Of a stretch of 64,000 nt of DNA, positions 19,993 to 29,820 are shown piece by piece; within the stretch, counting starts at the first letter, position 1; each line of letters starts with the position of its first letter. This DNA is from an uncultured Prochlorococcus sp. (lineage in GTDB: Bacteria; Cyanobacteriota; Cyanobacteriia; PCC-6307; Cyanobiaceae). Position numbers and translations under genes: made by a program. The stretch covers positions 1 through 64,000 of the forward strand of contig CABZFV010000004.1 in NCBI GenBank assembly GCA_902525075.1, read 5' to 3'. The notes under the pieces are model-generated. The model ran no database searches and had not been told where the DNA came from. It saw only the letters and a list, made by a program, of their open reading frames with translations.

Positions 19993-20739
19993 TTATTTAC
20001 CATCAAAAGGAGCAATATCGACAATCCGTTGAAAAAGATATCCTGTACCCCTTGCTGTCAATATTAATTCTGGATTAGCTGGATCAGCCTCCAATTTGGA
20101 TCTTAATCTTGATATATGAACATCGACAACTCTTGTATCTACATGCCTCTCGGGGGTATATCCCCAAACTTCTTTCAAAATCTCTCCTCTACTGAATGGC
20201 TCTCCTGACCTGCTTACCAAAAGCTCTAAAAGACTAAATTCCATACCAGTTAGTCTAATTCTCTCATCACTTTTAAAAACTTGTCTTCGATTTGTATCAA
20301 TTTTTATATCCGTTACCAAAATTAATCCTGAATTAGGCATCCCAGGAATTTGCTCTTTATCGATTCTTCTTAGAACACACCTAATTCTAGCTTCTAACTC
20401 TTTTGGGCTAAATGGTTTTACTACATAATCATCAGCGCCTAATTCTAAACCTGTTATCCTATCTGCAACATCTCCTAATGCAGTTAACATAACAATTGGA
20501 ACATCAGAATCTTTCCTTAACTCTTGACAAACTCCATACCCATCTAGCTTTGGCATCATGACATCAAGCACTACTAAATCAGGTTCATAATCCTTAAATA
20601 ACTTAAGTGCTTCTTTGCCATCACTTGCAGTTACAACTTTGTAGCCAATCATGGAGAGACGTGTTTCCAGAATTCTTCTAATACTTGCCTCGTCATCAGC
20701 AACAAGTATGGTTTCTTTAGTTTGACTAGATAGAGCCAT
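19993..20739 (-). CDS. rpaB: OmpR-family response regulator RpaB (Ycf27)
   Basis: A 248-residue response regulator: receiver with phosphoacceptor Asp59 (LVVLDVMMPKLDGYG), switch Thr (VMLTALG) and Lys (YVVKPFSP), then an OmpR winged helix ([20 protein letters not shown]). This is the RpaB/Ycf27 pattern; RpaB is the essential regulator of high-light genes and photosystem stoichiometry and is controlled by the sensor NblS. It is first in the minus-strand run toward plsX, fabH, fabD and plsC, ending exactly where plsX begins, which would couple lipid synthesis to this regulator's transcript. Confidence 0.95.
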   Translation of the reverse strand: MALSSQTKETILVADDEASIRRILETRLSMIGYKVVTASDGKEALKLFKDYEPDLVVLDVMMPKLDGYGVCQELRKDSDVPIVMLTALGDVADRITGLELGADDYVVKPFSPKELEARIRCVLRRIDKEQIPGMPNSGLILVTDIKIDTNRRQVFKSDERIRLTGMEFSLLELLVSRSGEPFSRGEILKEVWGYTPERHVDTRVVDVHISRLRSKLEADPANPELILTARGTGYLFQRIVDIAPFDGK

Positions 20740-20846
20740 TTGTTTCTATTAGCTAATCAGTAAGAGAATTTATTATTAACCTAATCTAACTTGTAGAGGG
20801 GCAATATCCCAAACATTCTAGTTCCATTACTTCATTCAGAGACTAA

Positions 20847-22208
20847 ATGTCTAGCAAATTATCTACTTTTATTTGTCAGAATTGCGGATCTGAAACTTCT
20901 CAATACTTTGGTAGATGCTTGAATTGCAACTCATGGAATTCTATTGTTGAAGAAATAAAAAGTAAGAGATCTAAATATCAAGAAATAAATAATATAAAAA
21001 AAAGTAAAAAATCTATATCGTTTAATGAGATTTCATCAAAAAAAATATCAAGATTTACAAGTGGTTTTACAGAATTTGATCGAGTGCTTGGAGGTGGAAT
21101 AGTACCAGGATCTTTTGTTTTACTAGGAGGAGAACCAGGCATAGGTAAAAGCACAATAGTTCTTCAATCAGCAGGAAAAATATCTCTAAATCAGAAAGTT
21201 TTATATTTAACTGCAGAAGAATCTTTAGAACAAGTAAAAATTAGATGGGAAAGATTGAATCAAAAAAGTATTGATTTACAAATTTTTGCGGAAACCAATT
21301 TATCTCTAATTATTGAAGAGATCAAACGTGTAAATCCAAGTTTCGCAATTATTGATAGTATTCAAGCCATCCATAATCATGAGATGGAAAGTTCTCCAGG
21401 ATCAGTTTCTCAAGTTAGAGCATGTTCATCTGAATTGCAAAATCTTGCCAAAGAAAATAATATTGCTCTTCTAATAATTGGTCATGTAACCAAAGATGGT
21501 GCTTTAGCAGGTCCAAAAACTCTAGAACATTTAGTTGACACAGTAATAAACTTTGAGGGAGATAATATTTCCTCACATAGATTACTAAGAAGTATAAAAA
21601 ATCGATTTGGATCGACCTTTGAAATCGGAATTTTTGAAATGCTTGAAGAGGGTTTAAGAGAGTTAAAAAACCCAAGTTCATTTTTTACGAATAAAGAAAA
21701 TATTTCAGGTGTAACAACTACCATTACAAATGAAGGCAGTCGACCATTAGCAGTTGATATACAAGCACTGGTAAATAAAACTTTCTACAGTAACCCAAGA
21801 CGTACTACAACTGGAATAAGCATAAATAGATTGCATCAAATTCTAGCTGTTGTTGAAAAACACGTAGGTATCAAATTATCTGAATTTGATTGTTATGTAG
21901 CTACTGGTGGGGGTTTTGAGATTAATGATCCATCATCTGACTTAGGTGTAGCAATATCAATTTTATCAAGTTTAAAAAATATTCCTCCTTTGGCCAATAG
22001 CTCATTTATTGGGGAATTGGGTTTGAGCGGTCAGGTTAGAAAGTCGAATAACCTTCGAACAAAGATAGAAGAAGCTGTAAGACTAGGGATTAAGAATATC
22101 GTAGTGCCAAAAATAGAGGAAGAACTGAATAATAATTTTCAAAATTTAATAAATATTAAAGAGATATCCAATATTAAAGAAGCAGTTGAATATTCTTTAT
22201 CAAAATAA
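20847..22208 (+). CDS. radA: DNA repair protein RadA
   Basis: A 453-residue branch-migration helicase-like protein. It has the N-terminal C4 zinc finger (CQNCGSETSQYFGRCLNC), a RecA-like ATPase with Walker A GGEPGIGKST, the RadA-specific KNRFG motif and a C-terminal Lon-like domain (YVATGGGFEINDPSSDLGVA). It processes recombination intermediates. Divergent from rpaB across 107 bases. Convergent with ycf3, with three bases between stops. Confidence 0.96.
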   Translation: MSSKLSTFICQNCGSETSQYFGRCLNCNSWNSIVEEIKSKRSKYQEINNIKKSKKSISFNEISSKKISRFTSGFTEFDRVLGGGIVPGSFVLLGGEPGIGKSTIVLQSAGKISLNQKVLYLTAEESLEQVKIRWERLNQKSIDLQIFAETNLSLIIEEIKRVNPSFAIIDSIQAIHNHEMESSPGSVSQVRACSSELQNLAKENNIALLIIGHVTKDGALAGPKTLEHLVDTVINFEGDNISSHRLLRSIKNRFGSTFEIGIFEMLEEGLRELKNPSSFFTNKENISGVTTTITNEGSRPLAVDIQALVNKTFYSNPRRTTTGISINRLHQILAVVEKHVGIKLSEFDCYVATGGGFEINDPSSDLGVAISILSSLKNIPPLANSSFIGELGLSGQVRKSNNLRTKIEEAVRLGIKNIVVPKIEEELNNNFQNLINIKEISNIKEAVEYSLSK

Positions 22209-22211
22209 AAA

Positions 22212-22733
22212 TCAAAGGTACATATCAATTGAGCTTCTGCCTGAGTTTTTCAACCAATTCTCAATATCTAGATAACCACCTGGATATAGTCTCACTGCTT
22301 TAGACCAGACTTCAGCAGCTTTATCAAACCAAATATCTCTCTGATCTAAATCACCATTTTGCTCAGCATATCTTCCCCTTTTTTCATAAATTAAACCTAT
22401 ATTTTTCAAGCATGATGGCTGTTTGGGATTTTCTACTAATGCTTTTTCATAAGTTTCAATAGCCAAATCTTCTTCACCGTTACTCATATATATTATCGCC
22501 ATATTTTTTAAAGTCTCACCCCTATCAATTTTATTTTCTTCAAGCAGTAAGCTCTCTTTGTAATACTCTAATGCTTCCGAATAATCCCCATTATTTTGTG
22601 CAGCTAAGCCATCTCTATAGTATATATATGCCTTTTTTTCTTTTTCAGCGATAGGCATTATTTTTACAATAGATTCAGCAATTACAGTAAAAGCTTTATC
22701 AATAAAATTGTCTCTGTTTTGATTACTAGGCAC
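22212..22733 (-). CDS. ycf3: photosystem I assembly protein Ycf3
   Basis: A 173-residue TPR protein. The family start appears as [19 protein letters not shown], and three TPR units follow: [20 protein letters not shown], then [20 protein letters not shown], then [20 protein letters not shown]. Ycf3 is a thylakoid-surface chaperone for PSI assembly, acting with Y3IP1 or Ycf37-type partners. Normal length, no intron (introns occur only in plastid copies). Stop-to-stop with radA. Confidence 0.95.
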   Translation of the reverse strand: MPSNQNRDNFIDKAFTVIAESIVKIMPIAEKEKKAYIYYRDGLAAQNNGDYSEALEYYKESLLLEENKIDRGETLKNMAIIYMSNGEEDLAIETYEKALVENPKQPSCLKNIGLIYEKRGRYAEQNGDLDQRDIWFDKAAEVWSKAVRLYPGGYLDIENWLKNSGRSSIDMYL

Positions 22734-22842
22734 TGCTCAAAATCTAATAAAATTAATATAGTAATTTAAAAAATAACTATTTAAAAAGTCTATTACATTT
22801 ATTATTATAGTTAAATAATAAGTCAAGCATTAATTTGCTTCA

Positions 22843-25149
22843 ATGGCAAAAAATATGGAAAGCATTCAATTAAATATTTCAGGAATGAAGTGCGGAGGTT
22901 GTGTTAGTACTGTTGAAAAAATATTAAATAATTCTGATGGTATTGAAAATGTTTCTGTTAACTTACTCACTGAAAGTGCATATTTTGAAATTACTCAGAA
23001 ACATATAGAGATAGAAGCAGTTCTCAAAAATCTAAAAGAAAATGGTTTCCCATCAAAAATTTACATAAATGATTTTTCAAAAAAAATAAACAAGGCAGAA
23101 TTAGAAAAAAAAAAGAAGTGGAATAATCAATGGAAAAAATTAACTTTTGCTTTATTACTTTTATTATTTTCAGGTTTAGGTCATCTAGCAGAAGGAAGAT
23201 ATATAAATTTTCCGATATTAGGTAATATATTTTTTCACGCTTCATTAGCGACATTAGCTCTTTTATTTCCTGGCAGAGGAATAATTATTAATGGGTTTAA
23301 ATCATTTATTAAGAACCGTCCTGATATGGATTCTCTAGTAGCTCTTGGAGTAACTAGCGCATATATAACAAGTCTTCTATCCTTAATATTTCCTGCTACT
23401 GGTTTTCCTTGTTTTTTTAATGAACCAGTTATGCTGTTAGGCTTTATATTGATTGGGCGTTTCTTAGAGGAAAGAGCAAGATACCAAACTGGTTCATCCA
23501 TTGGAGAGCTATTAGATCTTCAACCTGAAATGGCCAATATCTACACAGAAGATAATCAAATAAAATCAATAAGAGTAAACACTTTAAAACCAAATCAAGA
23601 GATTCAAGTTTTAGCTGGAGACAGAGTACCTGCTGACTGCATTGTTACTCAAGGTAATTCATATATTGATGTTTCGCATATCACTGGAGAATCCAAACCT
23701 ATCGAAGTAAAAGAAGGCGAAAATCTATCTAGTGGGTCTTTAAATCTTAATTCAACTCTTAGACTTAAAGTACAAAATGTCGGAGGGGATTCTTCTCTTG
23801 CAAAGCTAGTAAATCTTATTGAGTCTGTAAACTCTAGAAAACCTCGCATTCAAAGAATTGCTGATGAAATTGCAGGCAAATTTACTTACTTTGTGCTTAT
23901 TTTTGCTACTTTAACCTTCTTCTTTTGGTGGAAAGGGGCAAGAAACATTTGGCCAGATTTATTAAGTCATAATAATCAATTCATCACTCACTCAAGCCAT
24001 ACACTTCATAGTTCGCTTGGTAGTAATGCTGAGAATTTTCTTAGTTTAGCAATACAATTGTCAATTGCTGTTTTAGTAATAGCTTGTCCTTGTGCATTAG
24101 GTTTAGCCACCCCAACTGTAATAACTGTCGCATCAGGTAAAGCAGCAAAAAAGGGCGTTTTATTTAAAGGCGGTGACAAAATAGAGATGGCTTCAAAAAT
24201 CAATCAAATTATTTTTGATAAGACAGGCACTTTAACAAAAGGTAAGCCTTTCATTGTTGATTATAAAAATTATGATGATCATTCATTTTTATTAAAAATA
24301 GCTGCCAGTTTAGAAAAGGAAAGCAGACATCCAATCGCAGATGCCTTAATTCAAGAGGCAAAAAAGCAAAATTTAAGTTTATTTCCAATAAAGAAAATTT
24401 TTACTCATTCAGGGCGAGGTATTTCTGGAGAACTTGAATCAATTAATGGAATTATTAATATTGGAAATATTGAATGGCTACTAAGCAAAGGAATAATTAT
24501 TGATAGTGAGGCAAAAAAAGTCATTGAAAATGAAGAAACAAAAACGAACACTATCATTGGAGTAAGTATCAAAGATAAGTTATTAGGCTTTATTTTGCTA
24601 GGAGATTTACTCAGAGATGATTCAATTAAAACAGTTCAAAATTTGAGAGAAAACAAATTTAAAATTAATATTTTAAGTGGCGATAGGAAACAAACGGTTT
24701 TAGCTTTAGCAAAAAAAATTGGTTGTAAAGAAACAGAAGTAAAATGGGATCTTCTTCCTGAAATGAAGCTCAAGACTATAGAAAATTTAAAAATTAATAA
24801 TAAAGTGGCAATGATTGGTGATGGTATTAATGATGTCCCAGCCTTAGCATCCTCAGACTTAGGAATTGCGGTAGGATCTGGTACTCAAATAGCCAAGGCA
24901 AATGCAGATGTAGTATTAATGGGAGATCAACTAAATGGATTACCCTACGCCTTAAATCTTGCAAAAAAAACTATAAGAAAAATCAAGCAAAATCTAACAT
25001 GGGCTTTTGGTTACAACTTACTAGCTATACCTTTAGCCGCCGGCATTTTATTCCCTAAATACGGTATTCTTCTTACTCCCTCAATAGCAGCATTATTGAT
25101 GGCGATTAGCTCTATTACAGTTGTAATTAATGCTTTATCTTTGGATTAA
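22843..25149 (+). CDS. copper-transporting P1B-type ATPase
   Basis: A 768-residue heavy-metal ATPase. One N-terminal HMA domain with GMKCGGC, the CPC metal site at residues 415-417 in TM6, phosphorylation Asp459 in DKTGTLTKG, an HP motif (ESRHPIADAL) and the GDGINDVPAL hinge. CPC plus CXXC means Cu(I). In cyanobacteria the pair CtaA (envelope) and PacS (thylakoid) feed plastocyanin and cytochrome oxidase; I cannot tell which one this is. The stop abuts the tmk ATG, so tmk and holB follow in one unit. Confidence 0.93.
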   Translation: MAKNMESIQLNISGMKCGGCVSTVEKILNNSDGIENVSVNLLTESAYFEITQKHIEIEAVLKNLKENGFPSKIYINDFSKKINKAELEKKKKWNNQWKKLTFALLLLLFSGLGHLAEGRYINFPILGNIFFHASLATLALLFPGRGIIINGFKSFIKNRPDMDSLVALGVTSAYITSLLSLIFPATGFPCFFNEPVMLLGFILIGRFLEERARYQTGSSIGELLDLQPEMANIYTEDNQIKSIRVNTLKPNQEIQVLAGDRVPADCIVTQGNSYIDVSHITGESKPIEVKEGENLSSGSLNLNSTLRLKVQNVGGDSSLAKLVNLIESVNSRKPRIQRIADEIAGKFTYFVLIFATLTFFFWWKGARNIWPDLLSHNNQFITHSSHTLHSSLGSNAENFLSLAIQLSIAVLVIACPCALGLATPTVITVASGKAAKKGVLFKGGDKIEMASKINQIIFDKTGTLTKGKPFIVDYKNYDDHSFLLKIAASLEKESRHPIADALIQEAKKQNLSLFPIKKIFTHSGRGISGELESINGIINIGNIEWLLSKGIIIDSEAKKVIENEETKTNTIIGVSIKDKLLGFILLGDLLRDDSIKTVQNLRENKFKINILSGDRKQTVLALAKKIGCKETEVKWDLLPEMKLKTIENLKINNKVAMIGDGINDVPALASSDLGIAVGSGTQIAKANADVVLMGDQLNGLPYALNLAKKTIRKIKQNLTWAFGYNLLAIPLAAGILFPKYGILLTPSIAALLMAISSITVVINALSLD

Positions 25150-25788
25150 ATGAAAGGAAAATTTATCGTTATTGAGGGTATTGATGGATGTGGTAAAACT
25201 ACCCAAATAGATGAACTATCTAAATGGATTCCTAATAGTGGTCTAATAAAAAAAGGGTCAAAATTAATTACGACTAGAGAACCTGGGGGCAGTCTTTTAG
25301 GAAAAAAACTTAGAGGACTGATTCTTGAAAATAATGAAAATAATAAGCCTTCATCTCTTGCAGAATTATTACTTTATTCAGCGGATAGAGCTGAACACGT
25401 TTCCAAAATTATTTCACCTGCTTTAAATAACAATGATTGGGTAATAAGTGATAGATTTTCCGATTCGACACTTGCTTATCAAGGTTATGGAAGAAATATA
25501 AATTTAGAAATACTTAAAAATATTGAATCTATTGTGTGTCAAGGAGTATCTCCAGATCTCACTTTCTTCTTAGAAATTTCTCCAGAAGAGAGCATATTTC
25601 GAAGAAAAAATGAAATTCCAGACAGAATAGAATCAGAAGGTATTAAATTTTTAGAAAAAGTAAATGAAGGCTTCAAACTAATTGCCAAACAAAAAAACTG
25701 GAAAGTAATATCTGCTTCACAAAATATTAAAACTATTTCTAATCAAATTAAAGAGACTTTACTAAACAATTTTTCTAATAACAAATGA
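25150..25788 (+). CDS. tmk: thymidylate kinase
   Basis: A 212-residue P-loop kinase converting dTMP to dTDP. Walker A is GIDGCGKTT (residues 10-17 region), with the TREPGGS motif, the DR pair in [18 protein letters not shown] and a lid region with [11 protein letters not shown]. It starts one base after the copper ATPase stop and overlaps holB by four bases (ATGA), so the three genes share a transcript. Confidence 0.96.
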   Translation: MKGKFIVIEGIDGCGKTTQIDELSKWIPNSGLIKKGSKLITTREPGGSLLGKKLRGLILENNENNKPSSLAELLLYSADRAEHVSKIISPALNNNDWVISDRFSDSTLAYQGYGRNINLEILKNIESIVCQGVSPDLTFFLEISPEESIFRRKNEIPDRIESEGIKFLEKVNEGFKLIAKQKNWKVISASQNIKTISNQIKETLLNNFSNNK

Positions 25789-26747
25789 TTGAGGTTAAAA
25801 AAAACAATTTTTTCTTGAACGAAGAAGTCAATACCTTTCTTAAGAACATAATTAAAAACAAATCATTGGCTAATGGTTATATATTTTATGGTGCTGAAGG
25901 ATTAGGCAAAAAACAAACTGCTCTTGAATTTATAAAAGAGATTTTCAAACAGTCTTCACAAAGCGAAATTGTTGAAGAGAGAATTACAAACAATAACCAT
26001 CCTGATTTCTTAATTATTGAACCTAATTCTCTTTTATCAACAAAAAGTTCAGGAAGTTCCGATCTTGAAAAAACAGTAAAAAGTGGATCTGAGATTATTA
26101 AAATTGCTCAAATACGTAATATCAAAACTTTTCTTGGACAAAAATCAATAAACTCAGAAAAAAAAATTGTTTTGATTATTGATGCACACCTCTTAAACGA
26201 AGCAGCCTCGAATTGCCTTTTAAAAACCTTAGAAGAACCTAGTAACGGCATTTTTATTTTACTAACATCTAAATTAAATCTTCTCTTAAATACGATTATC
26301 TCAAGATGTCAAATCGTCAGATTTCGATCTTTTTCTAGTAAACAAATAAAGTCTATTTTAAAAGAATATTTAGATACTTCTAAATCAAATATAAATGCAA
26401 ATTTAAAATTTGAAGATTTAATTAATTCAGCCAATGGATCTCCAAATCAATTATTAAAAAATATTGAAATTTGGAATGATTTTTCAGATGAAATTATAAG
26501 TAAATTGGATTCTCCAATTAAAGATAGTCTAGAAATATTAGAAATATCTAAATCAATATCTGAAAAATTAGAAATTTTGCAACAGATTTGTCTAGTAAAT
26601 TTAATTCAAACAATTTGGTGGAGAAAAACAAAAAATATCGGTTTAGTTAAAAAACTTGAAAATTTAAAATACCTCTTAAGAAAAAACATTCAACCAAGGT
26701 TGGCATGGGAAATAGCTTTTTTAAAAATTTCAATGGAAGATATATGA
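25785..26747 (+). CDS. holB: DNA polymerase III delta-prime subunit
   Basis: A 320-residue clamp-loader subunit. The P-loop is degenerate ([11 protein letters not shown], residues 36-46), which is expected because delta-prime does not hydrolyse ATP, and the SRC motif (ISRCQIVRF) of the gamma-family sensor is present. The [18 protein letters not shown] block matches HolB/DnaX. The tmk-holB pair is a widespread arrangement. Convergent with rpaA, with two bases between stops. Confidence 0.92.
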   Translation: MIEVKKNNFFLNEEVNTFLKNIIKNKSLANGYIFYGAEGLGKKQTALEFIKEIFKQSSQSEIVEERITNNNHPDFLIIEPNSLLSTKSSGSSDLEKTVKSGSEIIKIAQIRNIKTFLGQKSINSEKKIVLIIDAHLLNEAASNCLLKTLEEPSNGIFILLTSKLNLLLNTIISRCQIVRFRSFSSKQIKSILKEYLDTSKSNINANLKFEDLINSANGSPNQLLKNIEIWNDFSDEIISKLDSPIKDSLEILEISKSISEKLEILQQICLVNLIQTIWWRKTKNIGLVKKLENLKYLLRKNIQPRLAWEIAFLKISMEDI

Positions 26748-26749
26748 GA

Positions 26750-27532
26750 TTAATCTACCGCAGAATTTATCAAGTCAGGATTTCTTGCTTGAATAAACTC
26801 TTGCCTAGCAGTTTCCACTTGAGAACCAATAGGTAACTCAAGACAATATCCAGCACCATACACAGTTTTTATATAAACAGGTTTGCGTGGATCGGGTTCA
26901 AGTTTAGTGCGTAAATGTCTAATATGAACTCTTATTGTCTCAATATCATCATCAGGTTCATATCCCCATACTTCCTTAAGAATTAATGCTGGCGATACAG
27001 TTTGACCATGTCTCTGCAAAAGACAATGAAGAAGTTCAAATTCAAGATGCGTTAACCTTACGGGAGATTCAAACCATATAGCTTCAAATCTTTCCGGAAC
27101 AAGAGTTAAAGGGCCATAATTTAATATTTCTTGCTGGTTAGTAGAATTTAATTGCGCTCTGTTGGTTCTCCTTAATAAAGCTTTTATACGTACATATAAT
27201 TCTTCTAAATCGAATGGTTTAGTAATGTAATCATCTGCTCCAGAATTAAACCCAGTAACTTTATCTTTAAGGCCGCCTAACGCAGTTATCATCAAAATTG
27301 GTATATTTGATGTTCTTTCGTCTCTTCTTAAACGCTGGCATAAAGTTAAACCATCAACACTTGGTAGCATTAAATCCAAAAGTATTAAATCTGGTGAATA
27401 TTGAAGAGCTAATGCTTGTCCTTTAATTCCATCTTCGGCTTTTTGGACATCGAAACCAGAATGTTCTAAATGTCTAGCCACCAAATCACGCATATCACGA
27501 TCATCTTCAATTAAGAGGATTGAAATTTTCAT
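26750..27532 (-). CDS. rpaA: OmpR-family response regulator RpaA
   Basis: A 260-residue response regulator with phosphoacceptor Asp53 ([20 protein letters not shown]), Thr in LMITALGG and Lys in [11 protein letters not shown], followed by the winged helix ending [16 protein letters not shown]. This matches RpaA, the master output regulator of the KaiABC clock through SasA. The upstream region is the 388-base spacer 27533-27920, unusually long for this genome and a likely site of regulation. Its relative RpaB is at 20 kb. Confidence 0.94.
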   Translation of the reverse strand: MKISILLIEDDRDMRDLVARHLEHSGFDVQKAEDGIKGQALALQYSPDLILLDLMLPSVDGLTLCQRLRRDERTSNIPILMITALGGLKDKVTGFNSGADDYITKPFDLEELYVRIKALLRRTNRAQLNSTNQQEILNYGPLTLVPERFEAIWFESPVRLTHLEFELLHCLLQRHGQTVSPALILKEVWGYEPDDDIETIRVHIRHLRTKLEPDPRKPVYIKTVYGAGYCLELPIGSQVETARQEFIQARNPDLINSAVD

Positions 27533-27920
27533 ATTTATAAACTATTAAATTAAGATTAAATTTTATTAGTACGATTCTCTCAAGAATTTATAAAGATTGC
27601 TGAATTACTGTAAACAATTTTATCAATTAGAATTATCAGATAACTTAGTGATAGCAATAGATTAGATGGAAATTGCAAATTTTAATAAATTTGAAATTTT
27701 AGAATTTCTTTCGATTCTATTCACTTTTTCTTAACAATCAAAGGATTAATAGAAACAAATAATGGTTCAAATTGGAAGAATATTGTATTCAGATTGCAAT
27801 TATAAGTTTAGAAAATTGAATTTTTTCAGTAATCAAATAGGAATTAAGTTTAAAATTTTTCATTTCTCCAAAATGTTTAAACGCATAATTTTGTCTATAT
27901 TAAAAAAAATTTAAGTATCT
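27533..27920. other. 388-base intergenic spacer between divergent rpaA and orphan gene
   Basis: Very AT-rich, with no RNA gene or repeat that I can support. It should hold the rpaA promoter on the right of 27532 and a promoter for the plus gene near 27885-27915 (a TATATT-like -10 around 27895). A 50-codon frame (27762-27914) is open by chance-like composition and is listed under rejected items. Confidence 0.6.
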
Positions 27921-28280
27921 ATGAAAAAGAAGTCTATTATCTATTCTGATTTATCAAAAAAACAACTAGAAACTCTGAAAGAGCTTTACATTCAAAAAAA
28001 AGTTGAATCGATGAGTCATCAAGAACTTAAACAATATGTATTAGAAATTATTTCACATCAGATAAACGATACTATTGGCAAAGAAGAGGAAATGGAAGCA
28101 TGGAGAGAAATGTCAGATTTTTTTGGCGAACAATTTGAAATAAATATTTTAGAAATACAAACAAAATATATTGACGATAAAAACGTAATTGAAACAGAAA
28201 TAGATTCTCAGAAGCAAAGAATAGAATTACTTGAAAGGAATAATTTAGATCAAGAGAAAAAGGATATGTGGGATGACTAA
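27921..28280 (+). CDS. charged hypothetical protein, probably coiled coil
   Basis: A 119-residue protein, very rich in Glu, Lys, Gln and Ile. The first half (SDLSKKQLETLKELYIQKKV) and the last (DSQKQRIELLERNNLDQEKK) read as long amphipathic helices with heptad-like spacing, joined by a short segment with aromatic residues (MSDFFGEQFEINIL). I recognise no family. It is isolated between two long spacers next to tRNA-Asn, a typical place for accessory genes. ATG start; codon use is like the neighbours. A structural or adaptor role is a guess. Confidence 0.65.
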   Translation: MKKKSIIYSDLSKKQLETLKELYIQKKVESMSHQELKQYVLEIISHQINDTIGKEEEMEAWREMSDFFGEQFEINILEIQTKYIDDKNVIETEIDSQKQRIELLERNNLDQEKKDMWDD

Positions 28281-28394
28281 AATTTCCTGAATGGTGTAGT
28301 AATTCAAAGTATATAAAAGAAAATATGTCTAAATTTTAAAAAATGAAAATAAATCAAGGAGCTTATTTTTCACTTTGTATAGAATTTTATATAC

Positions 28395-28488
28395 GTTCTA
28401 ATTACTGTTATTAAAAAACACTTTTTTAAATTTTAAAATGGTTATAAATAAATATAATATAATTGTTTTGAATGTTCTATATACTGTT
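28395..28488. repeat. two 15-bp near-identical direct repeats, 79 bases apart
   Basis: GTTCTAATTACTGTT at 28395-28409 and GTTCTATATACTGTT at 28474-28488 differ at two positions. Both are followed by AT-rich sequence. With such composition, partial repeats can occur by chance, but a GTTC core flanked by a fixed 3-base spacer and ACTGTT is longer than expected. A protein-binding site or decayed repeat is possible. Confidence 0.4.
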
Positions 28489-28557
28489 CTAAAAATTAAT
28501 CAAATATACTTATTTACATCTTCGGCTAAACACTATTTGACAAAAAAAGGTTAAAGA

Positions 28558-28588
28558 AATAAAAAAGTCACCCTAACAGGATGACTTT
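28558..28588 (-). terminator. rho-independent terminator of tRNA-Asn
   Basis: Read on the minus strand: a stem AAAGTCA/TGACTTT (28582-28588 with 28564-28570) extended by CCT/AGG around a short loop, followed by six T. It lies about 25 bases beyond the 3' end of the tRNA, in the right orientation. Confidence 0.75.
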
Positions 28589-28612
28589 GGATAACTTTTT
28601 GGAATGTATAAA

Positions 28613-28684
<72 letters not shown>

Positions 28685-28702
28685 ATATAAGATGAATTTA
28701 GC

Positions 28703-28730
28703 TCTTTAAAGTACCTTATGACAAGTACAA
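28703..28730 (-). promoter_or_regulatory. candidate promoter of tRNA-Asn
   Basis: On the minus strand TTGTAC (28730-28725), a 16-base spacer, then TAAAGA (28708-28703), about 18 bases upstream of the tRNA 5' end. The alternative TTGTCA (28724-28719) is also present. The -10 match is weak, so this is a suggestion only. Confidence 0.35.
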
Positions 28731-28733
28731 GGG

Positions 28734-29420
28734 TTAATTATATTGAAATTTTGATGGTTCTTGCCAACTGGATAAATAACCATTTTTCAACTCTGCTACT
28801 GCATCAGCATAAGTTAATTCTTCATAACGATGAGTAATCCACAAAGCTGATAAAGGTTTTTTACGGTCACTTGTAAGATCTTTAATAGTTTTTAAAACTT
28901 TTAATTGGCTGGTTTGATCAAGTAACGCTGTAGGCTCGTCTAAAAGAATAAAATTTCTATTACTAATCAGAGCGCATGCAATAGTTAAGCGTTGTTTTTG
29001 TCCACCGCTCAAAGTATGAACTGGCCTTTTTTCAAAACCAGTCATTCCAACCTTATCAAGCACATATTCAATTTTTTTATTAATTTCATTTTGACTTATA
29101 TTCTGATTAATATTAATCAGAAGTTCACTCCTACAATTTGGCATTAATATTTGATGATCAGGGTTTTGGAACACCATGCCAATATTTGCATTAGAGTCAA
29201 TGACGCCATTTTTGGGTTTGATTATTCCATTAATTAATTTTAAAAGAGTACTTTTTCCACTCCCGTTTTTACCTACAACCATCCAAAATCCAGGTTTTTT
29301 TATTGAGAAGTTACATTTAAAAATTAAATTTTCTTTTTCTCCAAGATATGAAAAAGAAACATCTTTGAATTGAATATGAGGTATTTCATTTTTAAGTGAA
29401 TCTCGCATTAATTCTATCAA
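28734..29420 (-). CDS. ABC transporter ATPase, ECF/CbiO type
   Basis: A 228-residue single ABC ATPase domain: Walker A GKNGSGKST (residues 50-58), Q-loop MVFQNPDHQILMP, signature TLSGGQKQRLTIA, Walker B FILLDEPTALLD and an H-loop in WITHRYEEL. The QNPDHQ box is typical of energy-coupling-factor and cobalt/biotin-type ATPases. No membrane T or S component is next to it, so it must partner in trans. Start is either TTG 29420, overlapping the UPF0367 stop, or ATG 29408; the domain fits both. Confidence 0.87.
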   Translation of the reverse strand: MIELMRDSLKNEIPHIQFKDVSFSYLGEKENLIFKCNFSIKKPGFWMVVGKNGSGKSTLLKLINGIIKPKNGVIDSNANIGMVFQNPDHQILMPNCRSELLININQNISQNEINKKIEYVLDKVGMTGFEKRPVHTLSGGQKQRLTIACALISNRNFILLDEPTALLDQTSQLKVLKTIKDLTSDRKKPLSALWITHRYEELTYADAVAELKNGYLSSWQEPSKFQYN

Positions 29421-29695
29421 TCTATATTGAGAGAAAATCCTGGCCTTTTAGCTCCTCCTGCTACTGATGATTTTTCATATATTTGAACAGAAATGATTTC
29501 TTTAGCTCTTACCGCAATTAATTTATCTTGCACTTTGTCACACCTTAATTCGATCAAGTTTGAGGATTCTAAAGTTTCATTCATAGAACTTTTTATTTCA
29601 TCATAAATTCTTTTAGCATCATCAAATTCTTTCTTCTGAATTGAAAGTGGAAAAGGTGAATATCTCAGACTTAGTTCTAACGAATACATAATCAT
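29417..29695 (-). CDS. UPF0367 family protein
   Basis: A 92-residue protein with SLELSLRYSPFPLSIQKKEF at the start and the ending SSVAGGAKRPGFSLNID, which is the cyanobacterial UPF0367 signature. No function is known. GGAAG sits 8 bases before ATG 29695, supporting that start over the methionine two codons later. It is co-transcribed with the ECF-type ATPase, its stop lying within that gene's start. The gene pair is worth noting as it may link UPF0367 to transport, but this is only positional. Confidence 0.88.
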   Translation of the reverse strand: MIMYSLELSLRYSPFPLSIQKKEFDDAKRIYDEIKSSMNETLESSNLIELRCDKVQDKLIAVRAKEIISVQIYEKSSVAGGAKRPGFSLNID

Positions 29696-29820
29696 AATAA
29701 AAACTTCCTTTTATATTACTAAATATTTTTTCTCAGGAAGTTATTAAAATTAAATTCTTTTGAGAAAATTATATAAAAGATCTTTAAATACAATTATTAT
29801 GAATATTAGGAGAAATTAAT

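Larger units (their letters stand above)
28281..28612. other. 332-base intergenic region
   Basis: No gene is supported here. It holds the tRNA-Asn terminator at its right end (28558-28588) and a pair of near-identical 15-mers 79 bases apart (28395-28409 and 28474-28488). The rest is AT-rich sequence with stop codons in all frames. A 23-codon frame at 28343-28414 has no ribosome binding site. Confidence 0.6.

Noticed and set aside
19817-20032. Plus-strand 71-codon frame opposite the PlsX repeat
   Set aside because: Antisense shadow of the Ala/Val repeats; low complexity and no start signal.
27762-27914. 50-codon open frame in the spacer upstream of the hypothetical gene
   Set aside because: No Shine-Dalgarno, Lys/Ile/Phe composition follows the local AT bias, and it ends seven bases before the next ATG. 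Likely a chance frame; could be a leader if conserved.
28343-28414. 23-codon open frame in the 28.3 kb spacer
   Set aside because: Too short, no ribosome binding site, no motif.
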